A DNA stretch of 36,312 nucleotides from Acanthamoeba sp. SK_2022b (GCA_027943245.1 JANDJZ010000537.1:1-36312), one strand, 5' to 3'. Positions 1 through 8,737 are shown, counted from the stretch's first letter. Made by a program: numbers and translations. The notes: generated by a model not told the origin, from the sequence alone.

Positions 1-59
1 CTGTCGCTTGCGCCTGTCGCTCTTCATCCGGTGCGGCGGGCTGACGGCCTCGCTGCGCG

Positions 60-84
60 CGTCGCCCCTAAATGGGGGGCGACG
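60..84. repeat. Inverted repeat (hairpin), left edge
   Basis: A perfect 9-bp inverted repeat (CGTCGCCCC at 60-68, GGGGCGACG at 76-84) is separated by 7 nt. It has no T-run on either strand, so it is not a canonical intrinsic terminator. It lies in a 1-273 stretch where I see no convincing gene. A second hairpin at 167-200 lies in the same stretch. Confidence 0.5.
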
Positions 85-166
85 ACGGCCTGCCCGACTG
101 AGAGAGGGCGCACGTCATCTTCGCATCGTATCTCGCGAGCCCGGAAGTCAAAGGCTACGCCTTTCC

Positions 167-200
167 CCGGCCTGGTCGTCGCTGCGCTCGACTAGGCCGG
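167..200. repeat. Inverted repeat (hairpin) before the first gene
   Basis: A 12-bp stem (167-178 with 189-200) has one G-T wobble and a 10-nt loop. It lies about 75 bp upstream of the gene at 274. It could be an RNA structure or the terminator of a gene outside the window; nothing seen assigns a role. Confidence 0.4.
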
Positions 201-273
201 TGACTGCCGGGCGCCCACGCGAGGTCCGAGGCTCCAATGCCGCTCGCATCGGGTGGCTGCATGGAGTGATATC

Positions 274-633
274 ATGATCGAGACCCTGACTGCCCGGATC
301 GCCTGTTTCGTGTTCGACACACCGCGATTGAACCCGAGCGAGCACTTTGACGGGATCGGGCAAGACGAATGGCCAGCACTGATCGAAGCTCACGCTTCGA
401 TAGATCCCGGTCGTGTTCGACCGATCCGCGCCCGGTATTACGATGCGGCTGACAGACATTTCCGGCGTTGGTTCTTCGCCCAGCCGGATCAGTTTCGGCG
501 CATGTATCTCGATGTTCTAGCGATCGTGGCGCAGGGCGATGTTTCACCCGCGCATCCGCTCTACCTGGAGCATTGTGATCGTTCGGAGAGAAGTCGGGCG
601 ATGGCGATTTCGGCTGAGGAAGGGGAGGCTTAG
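274..633 (+). CDS. Hypothetical protein, 119 aa
   Basis: I do not recognise this protein. It is a soluble sequence rich in Arg, Asp and aromatic residues (RARYYDAADRHFRRWFF in the middle), with no signal peptide or membrane segment. A GTG at 253 would add seven residues. I chose ATG 274 because GGAG at 264-267 sits at ribosome-binding distance. The stop codon lies in the loop of a strong intrinsic terminator (622-647), which supports this as a real, singly transcribed gene. The neighbours are also short orphan genes, typical of accessory plasmid DNA. Function unknown. Confidence 0.6.
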   Translation: MIETLTARIACFVFDTPRLNPSEHFDGIGQDEWPALIEAHASIDPGRVRPIRARYYDAADRHFRRWFFAQPDQFRRMYLDVLAIVAQGDVSPAHPLYLEHCDRSERSRAMAISAEEGEA

Positions 634-647
634 GCCTCCCCCTTTTT
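622..647 (+). terminator. Rho-independent terminator
   Basis: A perfect 8-bp GC-rich stem (GGGGAGGC / GCCTCCCC) with a TTAG loop is followed by CTTTTT. It overlaps the end of the 274-633 gene, whose TAG stop lies in the loop. Confidence 0.8.
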
Positions 648-992
648 GTGGCCCACTCCGGGCTCGGTCGCCTTGCGGTGGCCTGCCGGCCTCGCTGGCT
701 CCTACGCCTGTCGTTCTCATTCGTAGTCCATTTCATGTCGGGGGGCTCTGCCCCCGTTCGCCGATCAAGGCGACCGCTGACGCGGCTTAGCGTCGGTTTC
801 CCCGGCCTTCACGGCGACGCCGTTTGCAGGCCGGGTGATACCCCTCCGACGCACGACCTATGATCGTTTCACTCCCCCGTCCGCGAGCGGCTGTGCCGCC
901 CACGCTTCGGAAAGCGCGGGCGCACTTCAACTAGGATTTAGCCCTGGGCGCGAACATCTGCTCGCCGTGCCTGGGTCGGAAAGGGGAGGGTT
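648..992. other. Intergenic region with hairpin
   Basis: I see no supportable gene in these 345 bp; the short open frames have no ribosome-binding site or plausible protein. A 6-bp hairpin (GGGGGC, loop TCT, GCCCCC) lies at 741-755. The region ends with the ribosome-binding site (AAGGGGAGGG, 981-990) of the gene at 993. Confidence 0.5.
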
Positions 993-1304
993 ATGATTTC
1001 ATCACCACAGGTCACCCGGCACCAACGGGCGCGGGTCTATGCAGCGGCACTGTCGGTCTGTTCCTTTGCTGCAGCTGAAGAGGCCGCATCGTTTGCCGCT
1101 GCGCGTTTCCACCTTGGGCGGCGGGCTGAAGCCCGCTTGGTGTGCGAGGCCCTGCGATATGCTGAGGCTTGCGACGGAATCTGGGATCGTCTCGCGGCTC
1201 GCGTGGCGCTGGGCTATCTGGTCGATGGTTCCATTCCTGGGCCGCGTTTCATCCGCAATCAGGCTCGTCGGATCGAACGACGCATGAAGCGTCGTCGGGG
1301 ATAG
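993..1304 (+). CDS. Hypothetical protein, 103 aa
   Basis: This is a small Ala- and Arg-rich protein, probably helical, with a very basic C-terminus (RIERRMKRRRG). No family is recognised. The start is supported by a strong purine-rich ribosome-binding site, GGGGAGG, just upstream of ATG 993. The next gene starts 4 nt after the stop, so the two are probably co-transcribed. The basic tail would suit nucleic-acid binding, but that is only an inference from composition. Confidence 0.6.
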   Translation: MISSPQVTRHQRARVYAAALSVCSFAAAEEAASFAAARFHLGRRAEARLVCEALRYAEACDGIWDRLAARVALGYLVDGSIPGPRFIRNQARRIERRMKRRRG

Positions 1305-1308
1305 AGCC

Positions 1309-2166
1309 ATGCAGTTCAAGAGAACAGTTCGACATCCGGAATGGCAGTCAACTACGCGCAAGGAGTCGGCCTACCGCCGCTCCTGTCAGAGGAAACAAGA
1401 TGCGTTGCCGTTGTTGGCGCCACTGATCGCGGAAAAGCAGCGGCCTGTAGAAGAAGAGTTTGAGCGCCGCCGCGTTGCGTCTTTGGAATGGGAGGCGAGC
1501 CGCCGCCGTCAGATCGCAAGCGATTGGCGAGCCGTCCGCAGACGGCTCTTCGATCTCCCCGACTATGCCCGGAAAGCGGTCGTCGACCGCTATCATTCTT
1601 CTCGATGGTTTCCCCGAGAGGCGCGTATCCTCTACGCGCTCCTGTGGTCGGAATTGCGCGCTGTTTCGGTTCGACCCGAGGACATGCCGGCAATGGATGC
1701 GGCGGGGCGTTTGGCCGAGTGCCAGCGCTTCAACGATATGGCCAGACGCGGAGGTCTGGACGCCGCTCAGGTGCGCGCCCGGTATGCATATTCGCCGGGT
1801 GCGATGGCCTTCCTAGCGCCGGGGTTTCAGCCAACAGAAGATGCGTCCGAGCCGCATCTATATCTGCACACTTCGCGCGGTCGATGGTCGATCCTTTTTG
1901 ACCGGGTTCGGGCCTTTGAGGATTTCAACCACAACTGCGATCCGAGCGGCGAACGCCGCTCCGGGGTTTTCGAAGCGCTGGGCTCTCGGTTCCGGTTCGA
2001 GGTGCTCAGTCTCAACCACTGTGACGACGAGCCTGCGGCTGTCGCTTGGAATATTGACCTGTCGCGCCGATGGGTCTGGATCGGCCTAGAGGATGAAACG
2101 CCGAGCCTAGATCAGGCGACAATTTCAGACGGTTGGTGCTGGCGTCCGAGGACGCCAGTTCGGTGA
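1309..2166 (+). CDS. Hypothetical protein, 285 aa
   Basis: No family is recognised. The N-terminal third (residues about 1-90) is strongly basic and probably helical. The C-terminal part is mixed alpha/beta-like, with several Trp and Cys-His residues (FNHNCDP, LNHCDDEP), then WVWIGLED. There is no signal peptide or membrane segment. The start at 1309 has GGGGA at 1296-1300 and follows the previous stop by 4 nt, suggesting a two-gene operon. A T-rich terminator at 2222-2252 closes the unit. Its length and consistent codon use make it a likely real gene. Confidence 0.65.
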   Translation: MQFKRTVRHPEWQSTTRKESAYRRSCQRKQDALPLLAPLIAEKQRPVEEEFERRRVASLEWEASRRRQIASDWRAVRRRLFDLPDYARKAVVDRYHSSRWFPREARILYALLWSELRAVSVRPEDMPAMDAAGRLAECQRFNDMARRGGLDAAQVRARYAYSPGAMAFLAPGFQPTEDASEPHLYLHTSRGRWSILFDRVRAFEDFNHNCDPSGERRSGVFEALGSRFRFEVLSLNHCDDEPAAVAWNIDLSRRWVWIGLEDETPSLDQATISDGWCWRPRTPVR

Positions 2167-2179
2167 ACCGGCAGGGTTT

Positions 2180-2193
2180 CTGGGGGACCCCAG
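2180..2193. repeat. Short palindromic hairpin after the 1309-2166 gene
   Basis: CTGGGG-GA-CCCCAG is a perfect 6-bp inverted repeat 14 nt after the stop codon. It lies just before the intrinsic terminator at 2222 and may assist termination or protect the 3' end. Confidence 0.4.
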
Positions 2194-2221
2194 GACAGGC
2201 CTAAAATCTCAATCATCTTGG

Positions 2222-2252
2222 AAAAGGGAGCGCGGTCGGCGGTCCCTTTTTT
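2222..2252 (+). terminator. Rho-independent terminator
   Basis: An AAAAGGGA / TCCCTTTT stem of 8 bp with a 13-nt GC-rich loop runs into six T residues (2247-2252). It ends the 993-2166 transcription unit. Confidence 0.7.
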
Positions 2253-2571
2253 CGTTTTTGCGACCCTCCAGGTAAGGCGGGGGCGTTTGACGATGAAATG
2301 ATTGCCTGCGGCGCTAAGAGGGCGCGCGTGGGGAGCTGGTGCGAACGAGCAACGTCCTAGAGGCCTCCGGTTCCTTTCCCGGGTCCGCGTCGGCCATGAC
2401 CTCTTGTCGGCCACACCCTCTGACTCACTGGCACATGGTGCTGTGAATTTTCGGGTCGGGATTGCGTTGCCCTGGCGGCTCCGCCGTCTCGGTCAAGCGC
2501 TGCTCACGACCCGTTGCCTTCGGCGGCCAGGCGTAGCGGAGAAGCGCGAAGCGCTTCGTCATCTTCATCCG

Positions 2572-2612
2572 GCCCGGCGCAGTAGAGGCCGAGGGCCTCT
2601 ACTGCGCCGGGC
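2572..2612. repeat. Perfect 19-bp inverted repeat
   Basis: The left arm 2572-2590 and right arm 2594-2612 are exact reverse complements with a 3-nt GAG loop. The stem is very GC-rich, with no T-run on either side, so a terminator is not the obvious reading. It would form a stable hairpin in single-stranded DNA, as needed at oriT or single-strand initiation sites. Confidence 0.85.
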
Positions 2613-2790
2613 GCTCGGTCCCCTCACGAGTGAGGAAAGACCTCGCCTGATACGGAGGGCCACTCGCATGAAGAATGGCGAATGGCCCACTCGTGGGACA
2701 TTCAGGAACGCATCGAAGAGATGCGGCACACATTACGCACACCTGCGGGGGGTTATCGCATTGTTTTTGTTGATGAAAAAAACGGCGAAA

Positions 2791-2811
2791 GGTGCCGCAC
2801 TTCGGACCCCC
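2791..2811 (+). repeat. 21-bp direct repeat, copy 1
   Basis: GGTGCCGCACTTCGGACCCC plus one further C, identical to 2854-2874, at 63-bp spacing (six helical turns). It is a likely protein-binding iteron, possibly for the ribbon-helix-helix protein encoded just downstream. Confidence 0.8.
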
Positions 2812-2853
2812 GACGATTTTTCGGCTATTTACCGCGCTAATACAATGGGTTAG

Positions 2854-2874
2854 GGTGCCGCACTTCGGACCCCC
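2854..2874 (+). repeat. 21-bp direct repeat, copy 2
   Basis: Second exact copy of the 2791-2811 repeat. It ends 6 bp before the GTG at 2881 and 18 bp before the ATG at 2893. A protein bound here would cover the start of the downstream operon, consistent with autoregulation. Confidence 0.8.
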
Positions 2875-2880
2875 AAAATA

Positions 2881-3264
2881 GTGGCCTATGTCATGCCTTC
2901 AGCTTTATCCCGACTTCAGACGCGCGTTCCCCCAGCCGTTTTCGAGCGGGCGAAAGCGAAGGCTAAGGCCAACGGCAAGACCGTCTCCGACTACCTGGCC
3001 GACCTCGTTCGTGCCGACCTCGACGGCCATCAGGACTACATGGTCAAGCTCATCGGACACCGATTGATGATCGTGTCCGTCATGATGACCGCCATGCTGA
3101 AGAGCGAGGTCAGCGAAGAAGAATTCGTGCGGATCCGTGCGTTGGCCTCACACTTGGGCGCCGGTGCTTTCGGCCCGTTGCCGCCCCAGCCATTCGAGTT
3201 GCCCGAAGACCTGGCCGCCCTTGAAAGCATCAAGGCTCTTCACAAGGTCCTCAGCCACGTGTAG
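2881..3264 (+). CDS. Ribbon-helix-helix-type transfer accessory protein (probable)
   Basis: This 127-aa protein has an N-terminal segment at residues about 10-48 (TRVPPAVFERAKAKAKANGK, then TVSDYLADLVRADL). It has the beta-strand plus two-helix pattern of RHH/MetJ-Arc regulators and the relaxosome accessory proteins of the TraY/MobC type. The middle part is hydrophobic and Met-rich. GTG 2881 is the longest start; ATG 2893 (residue 5) is an alternative. It is the first gene before traD and traI and lies directly downstream of two 21-bp direct repeats, so it may bind them to organise oriT and repress the operon. The RHH call is from sequence pattern only; the TraY-like role is inference. Confidence 0.6.
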   Translation: MAYVMPSALSRLQTRVPPAVFERAKAKAKANGKTVSDYLADLVRADLDGHQDYMVKLIGHRLMIVSVMMTAMLKSEVSEEEFVRIRALASHLGAGAFGPLPPQPFELPEDLAALESIKALHKVLSHV

Positions 3265-3321
3265 GAGAGGGATGCCCCTTCCCATCTTGCATCTGCACCA
3301 GCTCCACCTTGGAGGCTGGTC

Positions 3322-5565
3322 TTGGCTCGTCCGAACAACACAACCTTTGCCGCATGGCTCCGTGGTGGCCAGACCTTCGGTCACACCGTTGCAATGGTTC
3401 ACGGTGTCTTCCTCTTCATCGGCAAATGGCTCCTTATCCCAGCCATCTGCTGCTATGTCTGGCTGCAGTTTTGGGCCACTGATCTAGAGCTTCAGTACGG
3501 CTTCACCGTCCTTCAGGCGCGCCTCTTCGAATGGTTCGGGTCGCCCGCTCCTGACATGCTTTCCGTCCCGGTTCCGGGCAGCGAACGTGAAATCTATCAC
3601 GTCTCCGATATCCCCCATCTTCCCTTCGTTCGTCCGCTCGCTGACGCCTATTTCGCGAAGTTCAAACTTGTCTTCGTCGTCTGGTTCTTTGCCGCCACCA
3701 GCCTGATCTCCTTGCAGGCCTTCCTCTTCACCACCTCGGGGAAGGCCAAGCTGAAGACCCGACAGGTCAAAGGGCAGGAAGTCGTGTCCGCTACGAAGCT
3801 GCTAAGCGAGGTCCGCGATTTCAACGCAGGGGTGGCGAAAGAGCGGGGGCTTCCTCCGCAACAGCCGCTCAGCCTTGTCGGCCTCGACTATCCTCACGAT
3901 GGAGAGTTCGAACATACGATGATCACCGGAGGCATCGGCTCCGGTAAGTCTGTCGCTATCAAGCGCTATCTGGCTTCGCTGCGCGAACGTGGCGACCGGG
4001 CTATCATTTACGATCCAGAAGGCGAGTATATTCGTGACTTCTACGACCCCTCAATCGACGTCATCCTGAATCCATTCGACGACAGGTCGCCCTCCTGGTC
4101 GCCCTTCTTCGATGCGACTGAACAGGTCGAATGGGATCGTCTCGCACACGGCATCTTCAAGGAGCCGAAGAGTGGTGATCCCTACTGGACCCAAGTCGCT
4201 CGCGACCTCTTTTCATGGACAAGCTACGCTCTTCAGAAGCGCTGGCCGAACGCCACACTCCATGATGCCCTGAACCTATTCTTCGGCCCCTCGGACAACC
4301 TCAAGGCTATTCTAGGGGACACCCCCGCAGCGAAACACCTTGAGGGCGCTGGCCAGCGCACCTCGTCCCTAGAGTCGATGTTGACCCAGGGGACTACCCC
4401 GCTCGTCTATCTGCTCACTCAACGCGAGCCCTTCTCGATCAAGAAATGGATCAACTACCCCGAACGCCGACCGGGCTTTCTTTTCCTATCCGCGCCCGAG
4501 TCTCACATCGCCACTATGCGTCCCCTGCTGGGCTTCTGGTCGGACATCGCGATCAGTTCCATCCTGACCAGGATGGCGACAGGTGTTCCGCCTATTCCTA
4601 CCCACATCATCCTTGACGAGTTCCCGACCCTTGGCCGGGTCGATTCACTCGCCGAGGGTCCGGCTCGTCTCCGCAAACACGGGGGCGCGATGCTCTTCGG
4701 GCTGCAACAGGTTTCGCAGCTCAAGGACATCTACGGCACCGAAAGAGCGCTCACCATCATCGGTCAATGCACCAACAAGCTTGTCCTTCGCGCCAACGAT
4801 CCTGACACGGCAAAGACAATGAGCCTGATGCTTGGCGAGCGCGTCATGCACCGGGTGACTGAGGCCACCACCTACGGCGCCAACACCGTCCGCGACGGCG
4901 TCGGCATCACGCCCAAGGAAGAGAAGGAGCCTGTCTTCTCCCCTACCCAGATCATGAACTTCCCGGCTCTCCAGGGCGTCGTAAAGCTCAGCAACCGACG
5001 CCCTTCGCGACCCTTCCCGATCGCGACAGTGAAGTTCACGCCTCTGCCGCTTCCACCACTGGCGGAACCTTTCATCGCCCTCACTGGACCGAGCGTCGTG
5101 GACCGCTTCATGAACCGAAACGTCCGTCGGCCAGACGGTGTGCATACAACGAGGGGAGCGGCTGCAGCTGCGGCCCATGCCAAGTCATTGAATGCCGGCG
5201 CTGCAGAGGTGGACACCTCTGGGGGCTCCGCTGCGCAAACCTCTAGCGGCGGAAGGCAGGCGTCATTGACCTTGGTCGTGGACAACCAAGGCAAGAACGT
5301 CGGGGGAAGTGAAAAAGGGGAGGGGACATCATCTCAAAACCTCGACAAGGCTCAGGATCCGGCAGCGAAGGTCACAACTCTCGGGACGAAAGTCGATCAG
5401 TCCGAACAGTCATCGGAGCTGTCTGTGTCGGAGGCCCTGGAGGCTCTTGTCGCCGAAAAGCGTGACGCTGAGGTCACCGCCGATGACGACCAGCCTAAGC
5501 AGGACCGGGCGGGGCGCGGGACCAAGGGTCTCGATCTCGATGACATGATCATCGACGGGCTCTGA
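3322..5565 (+). CDS. traD: TraD/VirD4-family type IV coupling protein
   Basis: This 747-aa inner-membrane ATPase couples the relaxosome to the mating channel. Two N-terminal membrane segments lie at about residues 27-52 and 115-138. Walker A is GGIGSGKS at about 203-211. Walker B with the family sequence IILDEFPTLGR is near 428-438, followed by the typical GLQQVSQLKDIYG stretch. The C-terminal 150 residues are low-complexity and polar, as in TraD tails that contact relaxosome proteins. The frame opens with TTG 3322, chosen because GGAGG (3311-3315) sits 6 nt before it and no in-frame ATG exists nearby. It lies between the accessory gene and traI; the traI start is 2 nt after its stop, so translation is probably coupled. 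Confidence 0.93.
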   Translation: MARPNNTTFAAWLRGGQTFGHTVAMVHGVFLFIGKWLLIPAICCYVWLQFWATDLELQYGFTVLQARLFEWFGSPAPDMLSVPVPGSEREIYHVSDIPHLPFVRPLADAYFAKFKLVFVVWFFAATSLISLQAFLFTTSGKAKLKTRQVKGQEVVSATKLLSEVRDFNAGVAKERGLPPQQPLSLVGLDYPHDGEFEHTMITGGIGSGKSVAIKRYLASLRERGDRAIIYDPEGEYIRDFYDPSIDVILNPFDDRSPSWSPFFDATEQVEWDRLAHGIFKEPKSGDPYWTQVARDLFSWTSYALQKRWPNATLHDALNLFFGPSDNLKAILGDTPAAKHLEGAGQRTSSLESMLTQGTTPLVYLLTQREPFSIKKWINYPERRPGFLFLSAPESHIATMRPLLGFWSDIAISSILTRMATGVPPIPTHIILDEFPTLGRVDSLAEGPARLRKHGGAMLFGLQQVSQLKDIYGTERALTIIGQCTNKLVLRANDPDTAKTMSLMLGERVMHRVTEATTYGANTVRDGVGITPKEEKEPVFSPTQIMNFPALQGVVKLSNRRPSRPFPIATVKFTPLPLPPLAEPFIALTGPSVVDRFMNRNVRRPDGVHTTRGAAAAAAHAKSLNAGAAEVDTSGGSAAQTSSGGRQASLTLVVDNQGKNVGGSEKGEGTSSQNLDKAQDPAAKVTTLGTKVDQSEQSSELSVSEALEALVAEKRDAEVTADDDQPKQDRAGRGTKGLDLDDMIIDGL

Positions 5566-5567
5566 TC

Positions 5568-8500
5568 ATGCTCAGCATCAGCAGCATCAAGAGCGCAGGC
5601 GGCGCCGCCAACTACTACGGCAAAGACGATTATTACATCACGGGCGAGGCCGACAGCCCTGGACTGACATGGGGAGGCAAGGGCGCTGAAACAGCGGGCC
5701 TAACCGGGTTGTCCAGCCCGGAGCAGTTTCGGTCTGTCCTCAATGGGAGCCATCCCGCCTTCAATGATGGGGAGGTCGGCAAGGTCAACGATCGCCACCG
5801 GCCCGGCTGGGATCTCACCTTCAGCGCGCCAAAGACCGTGTCAGTCATGGCCCTGGTCGGAGGCGATAGGCGGTTGCTTGAGGCCCATCGCGAGGCTGTG
5901 AAAGACGCAATGGGCTACGTTGAGAAGGATTTCTCGATTACCCGCGTCCGGCAAGGCGACGGCACGGTCAAGGAGGTTCGGACTGGCAATCTCGTCTTCG
6001 CCACGACTGAACACCAAACGTCGCGAGCAGGGGACCCCCAGGTTCATTCTCACAACGTCGTGGCAAATCGGACCTACGACAACGACACCAAGACCTGGCG
6101 GGCGCTTGAAACATCGCACCTCTACAAGAACTTCAAGACCCCAGGCCTTGTCTATCAGGCGTCATTGGCCAGCCGCGTCATGGCGCTGGGCTACGACGTT
6201 GTGAAGGATAGGGAAGGCACGTTCGAGATCGCAGGCGTCAACCGCGCCAAGGTTGAGGCTTTCTCCCAGCGGCATCTCGACATCGAGGCCAAGATTAAGA
6301 CCGCGGAACGCGAAAAGGGTCGGCCTCTTACGCCCTCTGAGCGTGAAGTGATGGTGCTGAAGGACAGGCCCAAGAAACTCGATCATCCGCGCCAGGAGCT
6401 GGAGGCGCGCTGGCAAGAGACAGCCAAGCAAGTCGGGCTGGACCTCGGATCCATCGTCGGTAACGCCCAGGGCAAGTCGCAGGGACATGATCTGACGCCG
6501 CAAACCTCTGGCATCGCCTCCGACGAGGTTTCTGTCAGGGTTTCTCAGCAGCGCGCATCGGCTGGGTACTCGCCTTCAGGGGATGACCAATACTCCAATC
6601 CCAACAGCCAGGCGCCTCAACGAAAGGGGGCGGCTCGTGCCTTCAGCTACGCCGTGCGCGTTTTCGAGCAGTCCAAAACCGTATTCTCGAAACACGAGGT
6701 GCTGGCCGAGGCTATCCGGATCGCTCCGGCAGGAATTACAGCGGGTCAGATTTTGGCCTCCCGCCATGCCTTGCAGGGTGATGGGCGTCTGCAAAAGGCG
6801 GACAAGACCGTCCTCGACGGCCTGACAACCAAAAATGCGCTCGCTCTCGAAAGACAGGTCATCTCGCGGATCGAGGCGACCAAGGGTCACGTTACCCCCT
6901 CGTTCACCGAGGCGACGGCCCCTGTTCAGATTGCTCGTGCCGAGAATGATCCGTCAGTAGGCATCAAGCTAGATGACAGCCAACGCTCGGCCGCCATCGC
7001 AGTGCTCACCAGCGCGGATCGCTATGTGGGCGTTCAGGGTTCGGCCGGCGTCGGCAAGACCACCATGTTCAAGGTGCTCAAGGTCGCCGCCAAGAACGAC
7101 GAATTCATAGGGCTCGCCGCCCAGCACGACGCCGCCCAGGTGCTCTTCAAAGAAGCTGGCATTGAGAGCCGCACGATTGAAGCATTCCTCCTCAACGTCG
7201 AACGGACGGTTGCGCGTGGCGGCGTCGGTCTGGAGAAAATGAGGGCCTCGTACAGTTCAAAAACGCTGCTGGTCGATGAATCGTCCATGCAGAGCAATTC
7301 CCAAATGGACCGGCTGCAGCGTGCGGTCGAGGTCACGAATATCAAGCGCGCCATCTTTGTCGGCGACGAACGCCAGCTCGGGTCGCCTGAAGCGGGCGCG
7401 CCTTTCCGTCACGCCCTGGCCAACGGTCTTCAGCATACCGTCATGGACAATATTCGGCGCCAGAAGGATCCCGTTCTGCTGGACGCCGTGAAGCACCTTG
7501 CGAAGGGCAATGTGTCGCCGGCCGTTCGAGGCATTCAGCGGCACATCACAGCGATCGGCCTCAATGTGGGTGACCGCGACTATGCAAAGGCCATTCATGC
7601 GGCCTGGTCCGCTGGTCGAGCCGAGGGCAAGGATCCGCGCATAATCGTCCCGACCAACGCATTGCGCGGGGCGGTGGCCTCCGAGGTGCGAAAGACCCTG
7701 ATCGAGGAGGGCGTGCTGGGTGATGGCCAGCAGCATGACGCGCTCCGATCTGCACGAATGTCGGGAGCGGCTAAGCACCGCGCCGAAAACTACAAAGAAG
7801 GCCACATCCTCGTATTCCACCGCACTCACAAAGCCAGCGGAGCAAGCCGCGAAGCGCATCTGACCGTCGTTGGCCGTGACCTGCGCAACAACGTCCTGCT
7901 TCTTCAGGACAAGGCAGGGAAGGGGTTCAACGTCGACCTTGGGGCGATGGAAGCCTCAAGACACTCCTACTTCGAGCCCTATCTGAAAAAGGAGCTTGAG
8001 GTCCGTCAGGGCGATAAAATGGTCTGGGATCGGCACAGCCTGTCCAAGGAGAAAAAGACCGGCGCCGTGGAGCGTGAGTTCAAGGTCGGTCAGCGCTTCA
8101 CCGTTGAAGGGATCCGTGACGACAAATGGACGATCCGCGATGAAGACGGAAAACAGCACGTTCTCCGCGCTGACGACCCGGCGCTGAAGTTTGTGAGCTA
8201 CGGCTACGCCGAAACGGCAGACCGATCCCAGGGCAAGACGTATCGAGACGTGATCGCCGCGCTGGGGTCAAACCACGGCGAGGCGGCGACCGCCAGCCGC
8301 CTCTATGTGCAGCTTTCCCGTACTGCAGAGGGGTTCCGCCTGGTCACCGATGATGTTCAGCGTCTCACGATGCGGCTGAACAAGCAGGACGGCCTCAACC
8401 TGATCGCCAGTCGCGAGCTCTCCTCCGTTGTGCAGGCTATCGCCCAGGACCAGGCTGGCCAGCAGCCCGCCCTTGCAAAAGACGCCACGCTCTCGCCCGC

Positions 8501-8660
8501 GCCCGGTCAGCAATCGCCCAAGACGCCAGAGACGCCAGACTTGTCCAAGGATGGCGCACCGAAGCAACAGCCGGAGCGGTCGCTTGAGTTGGCGCCACAG
8601 AAAACGCCTGAGCTCGCCCGGACCAAGGAGCCTGAGAAGGGCAACGACTACAGTTTGTAA
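5568..8660 (+). CDS. traI: MobF-family conjugative relaxase/helicase (TraI/TrwC type)
   Basis: This 1030-aa protein nicks oriT and unwinds the plasmid. The relaxase domain fills residues about 1-300. The N-terminus MLSISSIKSAGGAANYYG is followed by two Tyr pairs (Y16/Y17, Y22/Y23), the expected place for the catalytic tyrosines. The metal-binding three-His motif is H149 with H160 and H162 (HQTSRAGDPQVHSH). A RecD-like helicase follows, with Walker A GSAGVGKTT near 490-498 and a DESS motif (TLLVDESSMQ) near 565-575. A late SF1 helicase motif (YAETADRSQGKTY) is followed by YVQLSRTAEGFRLVT. The tail is Pro/Lys-rich. It is shorter than F TraI (about 1750 aa) and nearer TrwC in size. It follows traD by 2 nt. 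Confidence 0.95.
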   Translation: MLSISSIKSAGGAANYYGKDDYYITGEADSPGLTWGGKGAETAGLTGLSSPEQFRSVLNGSHPAFNDGEVGKVNDRHRPGWDLTFSAPKTVSVMALVGGDRRLLEAHREAVKDAMGYVEKDFSITRVRQGDGTVKEVRTGNLVFATTEHQTSRAGDPQVHSHNVVANRTYDNDTKTWRALETSHLYKNFKTPGLVYQASLASRVMALGYDVVKDREGTFEIAGVNRAKVEAFSQRHLDIEAKIKTAEREKGRPLTPSEREVMVLKDRPKKLDHPRQELEARWQETAKQVGLDLGSIVGNAQGKSQGHDLTPQTSGIASDEVSVRVSQQRASAGYSPSGDDQYSNPNSQAPQRKGAARAFSYAVRVFEQSKTVFSKHEVLAEAIRIAPAGITAGQILASRHALQGDGRLQKADKTVLDGLTTKNALALERQVISRIEATKGHVTPSFTEATAPVQIARAENDPSVGIKLDDSQRSAAIAVLTSADRYVGVQGSAGVGKTTMFKVLKVAAKNDEFIGLAAQHDAAQVLFKEAGIESRTIEAFLLNVERTVARGGVGLEKMRASYSSKTLLVDESSMQSNSQMDRLQRAVEVTNIKRAIFVGDERQLGSPEAGAPFRHALANGLQHTVMDNIRRQKDPVLLDAVKHLAKGNVSPAVRGIQRHITAIGLNVGDRDYAKAIHAAWSAGRAEGKDPRIIVPTNALRGAVASEVRKTLIEEGVLGDGQQHDALRSARMSGAAKHRAENYKEGHILVFHRTHKASGASREAHLTVVGRDLRNNVLLLQDKAGKGFNVDLGAMEASRHSYFEPYLKKELEVRQGDKMVWDRHSLSKEKKTGAVEREFKVGQRFTVEGIRDDKWTIRDEDGKQHVLRADDPALKFVSYGYAETADRSQGKTYRDVIAALGSNHGEAATASRLYVQLSRTAEGFRLVTDDVQRLTMRLNKQDGLNLIASRELSSVVQAIAQDQAGQQPALAKDATLSPAPGQQSPKTPETPDLSKDGAPKQQPERSLELAPQKTPELARTKEPEKGNDYSL

Positions 8661-8737
8661 CCCTCGACTATCTGCCAGCGGCTCACCTCTTCTATCAGTC
8701 GCTTTCGCCCCGGCTTTCACCTGGACTGGTTCATTAC

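Larger units (their letters stand above)
2541..2880. other. oriT: Candidate oriT / tra regulatory region
   Basis: Non-coding DNA immediately upstream of the accessory protein-TraD-TraI operon is dense in symmetric elements. They are a 12-bp palindrome CGAAGCGCTTCG (2547-2558), a 19-bp perfect inverted repeat (2572-2612), small hairpins at 2622-2635 and 2686-2697, and two perfect 21-bp direct repeats (2791-2811, 2854-2874). MobF-type oriTs usually lie next to the relaxase operon and carry inverted repeats and iterated sites for accessory proteins. I recognise no nic site, so the assignment is positional inference. An open frame across 2302-2853 has no convincing protein or ribosome-binding site. 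Confidence 0.45.

Noticed and set aside
8..277. 89-codon open frame at the left edge
   Set aside because: Arg-rich product, covers two hairpins, no ribosome-binding site, and overlaps the better-supported 274 gene start.
741..755. Hairpin GGGGGC-TCT-GCCCCC as a terminator
   Set aside because: No T-run on either strand and no gene ends next to it; kept only as a hairpin in the intergenic note.
2302..2853. Open frame of 183 codons in the pre-tra gap
   Set aside because: No ribosome-binding site, very Arg/Gly/Pro-rich out-of-frame look, and it runs across the perfect inverted repeat and both 21-bp repeats. Better seen as non-coding.
2791..2874. Two 21-bp repeats as a CRISPR array
   Set aside because: Only two units with a 42-bp gap, no cas genes, and position right before a transfer operon; iterons are a better explanation.
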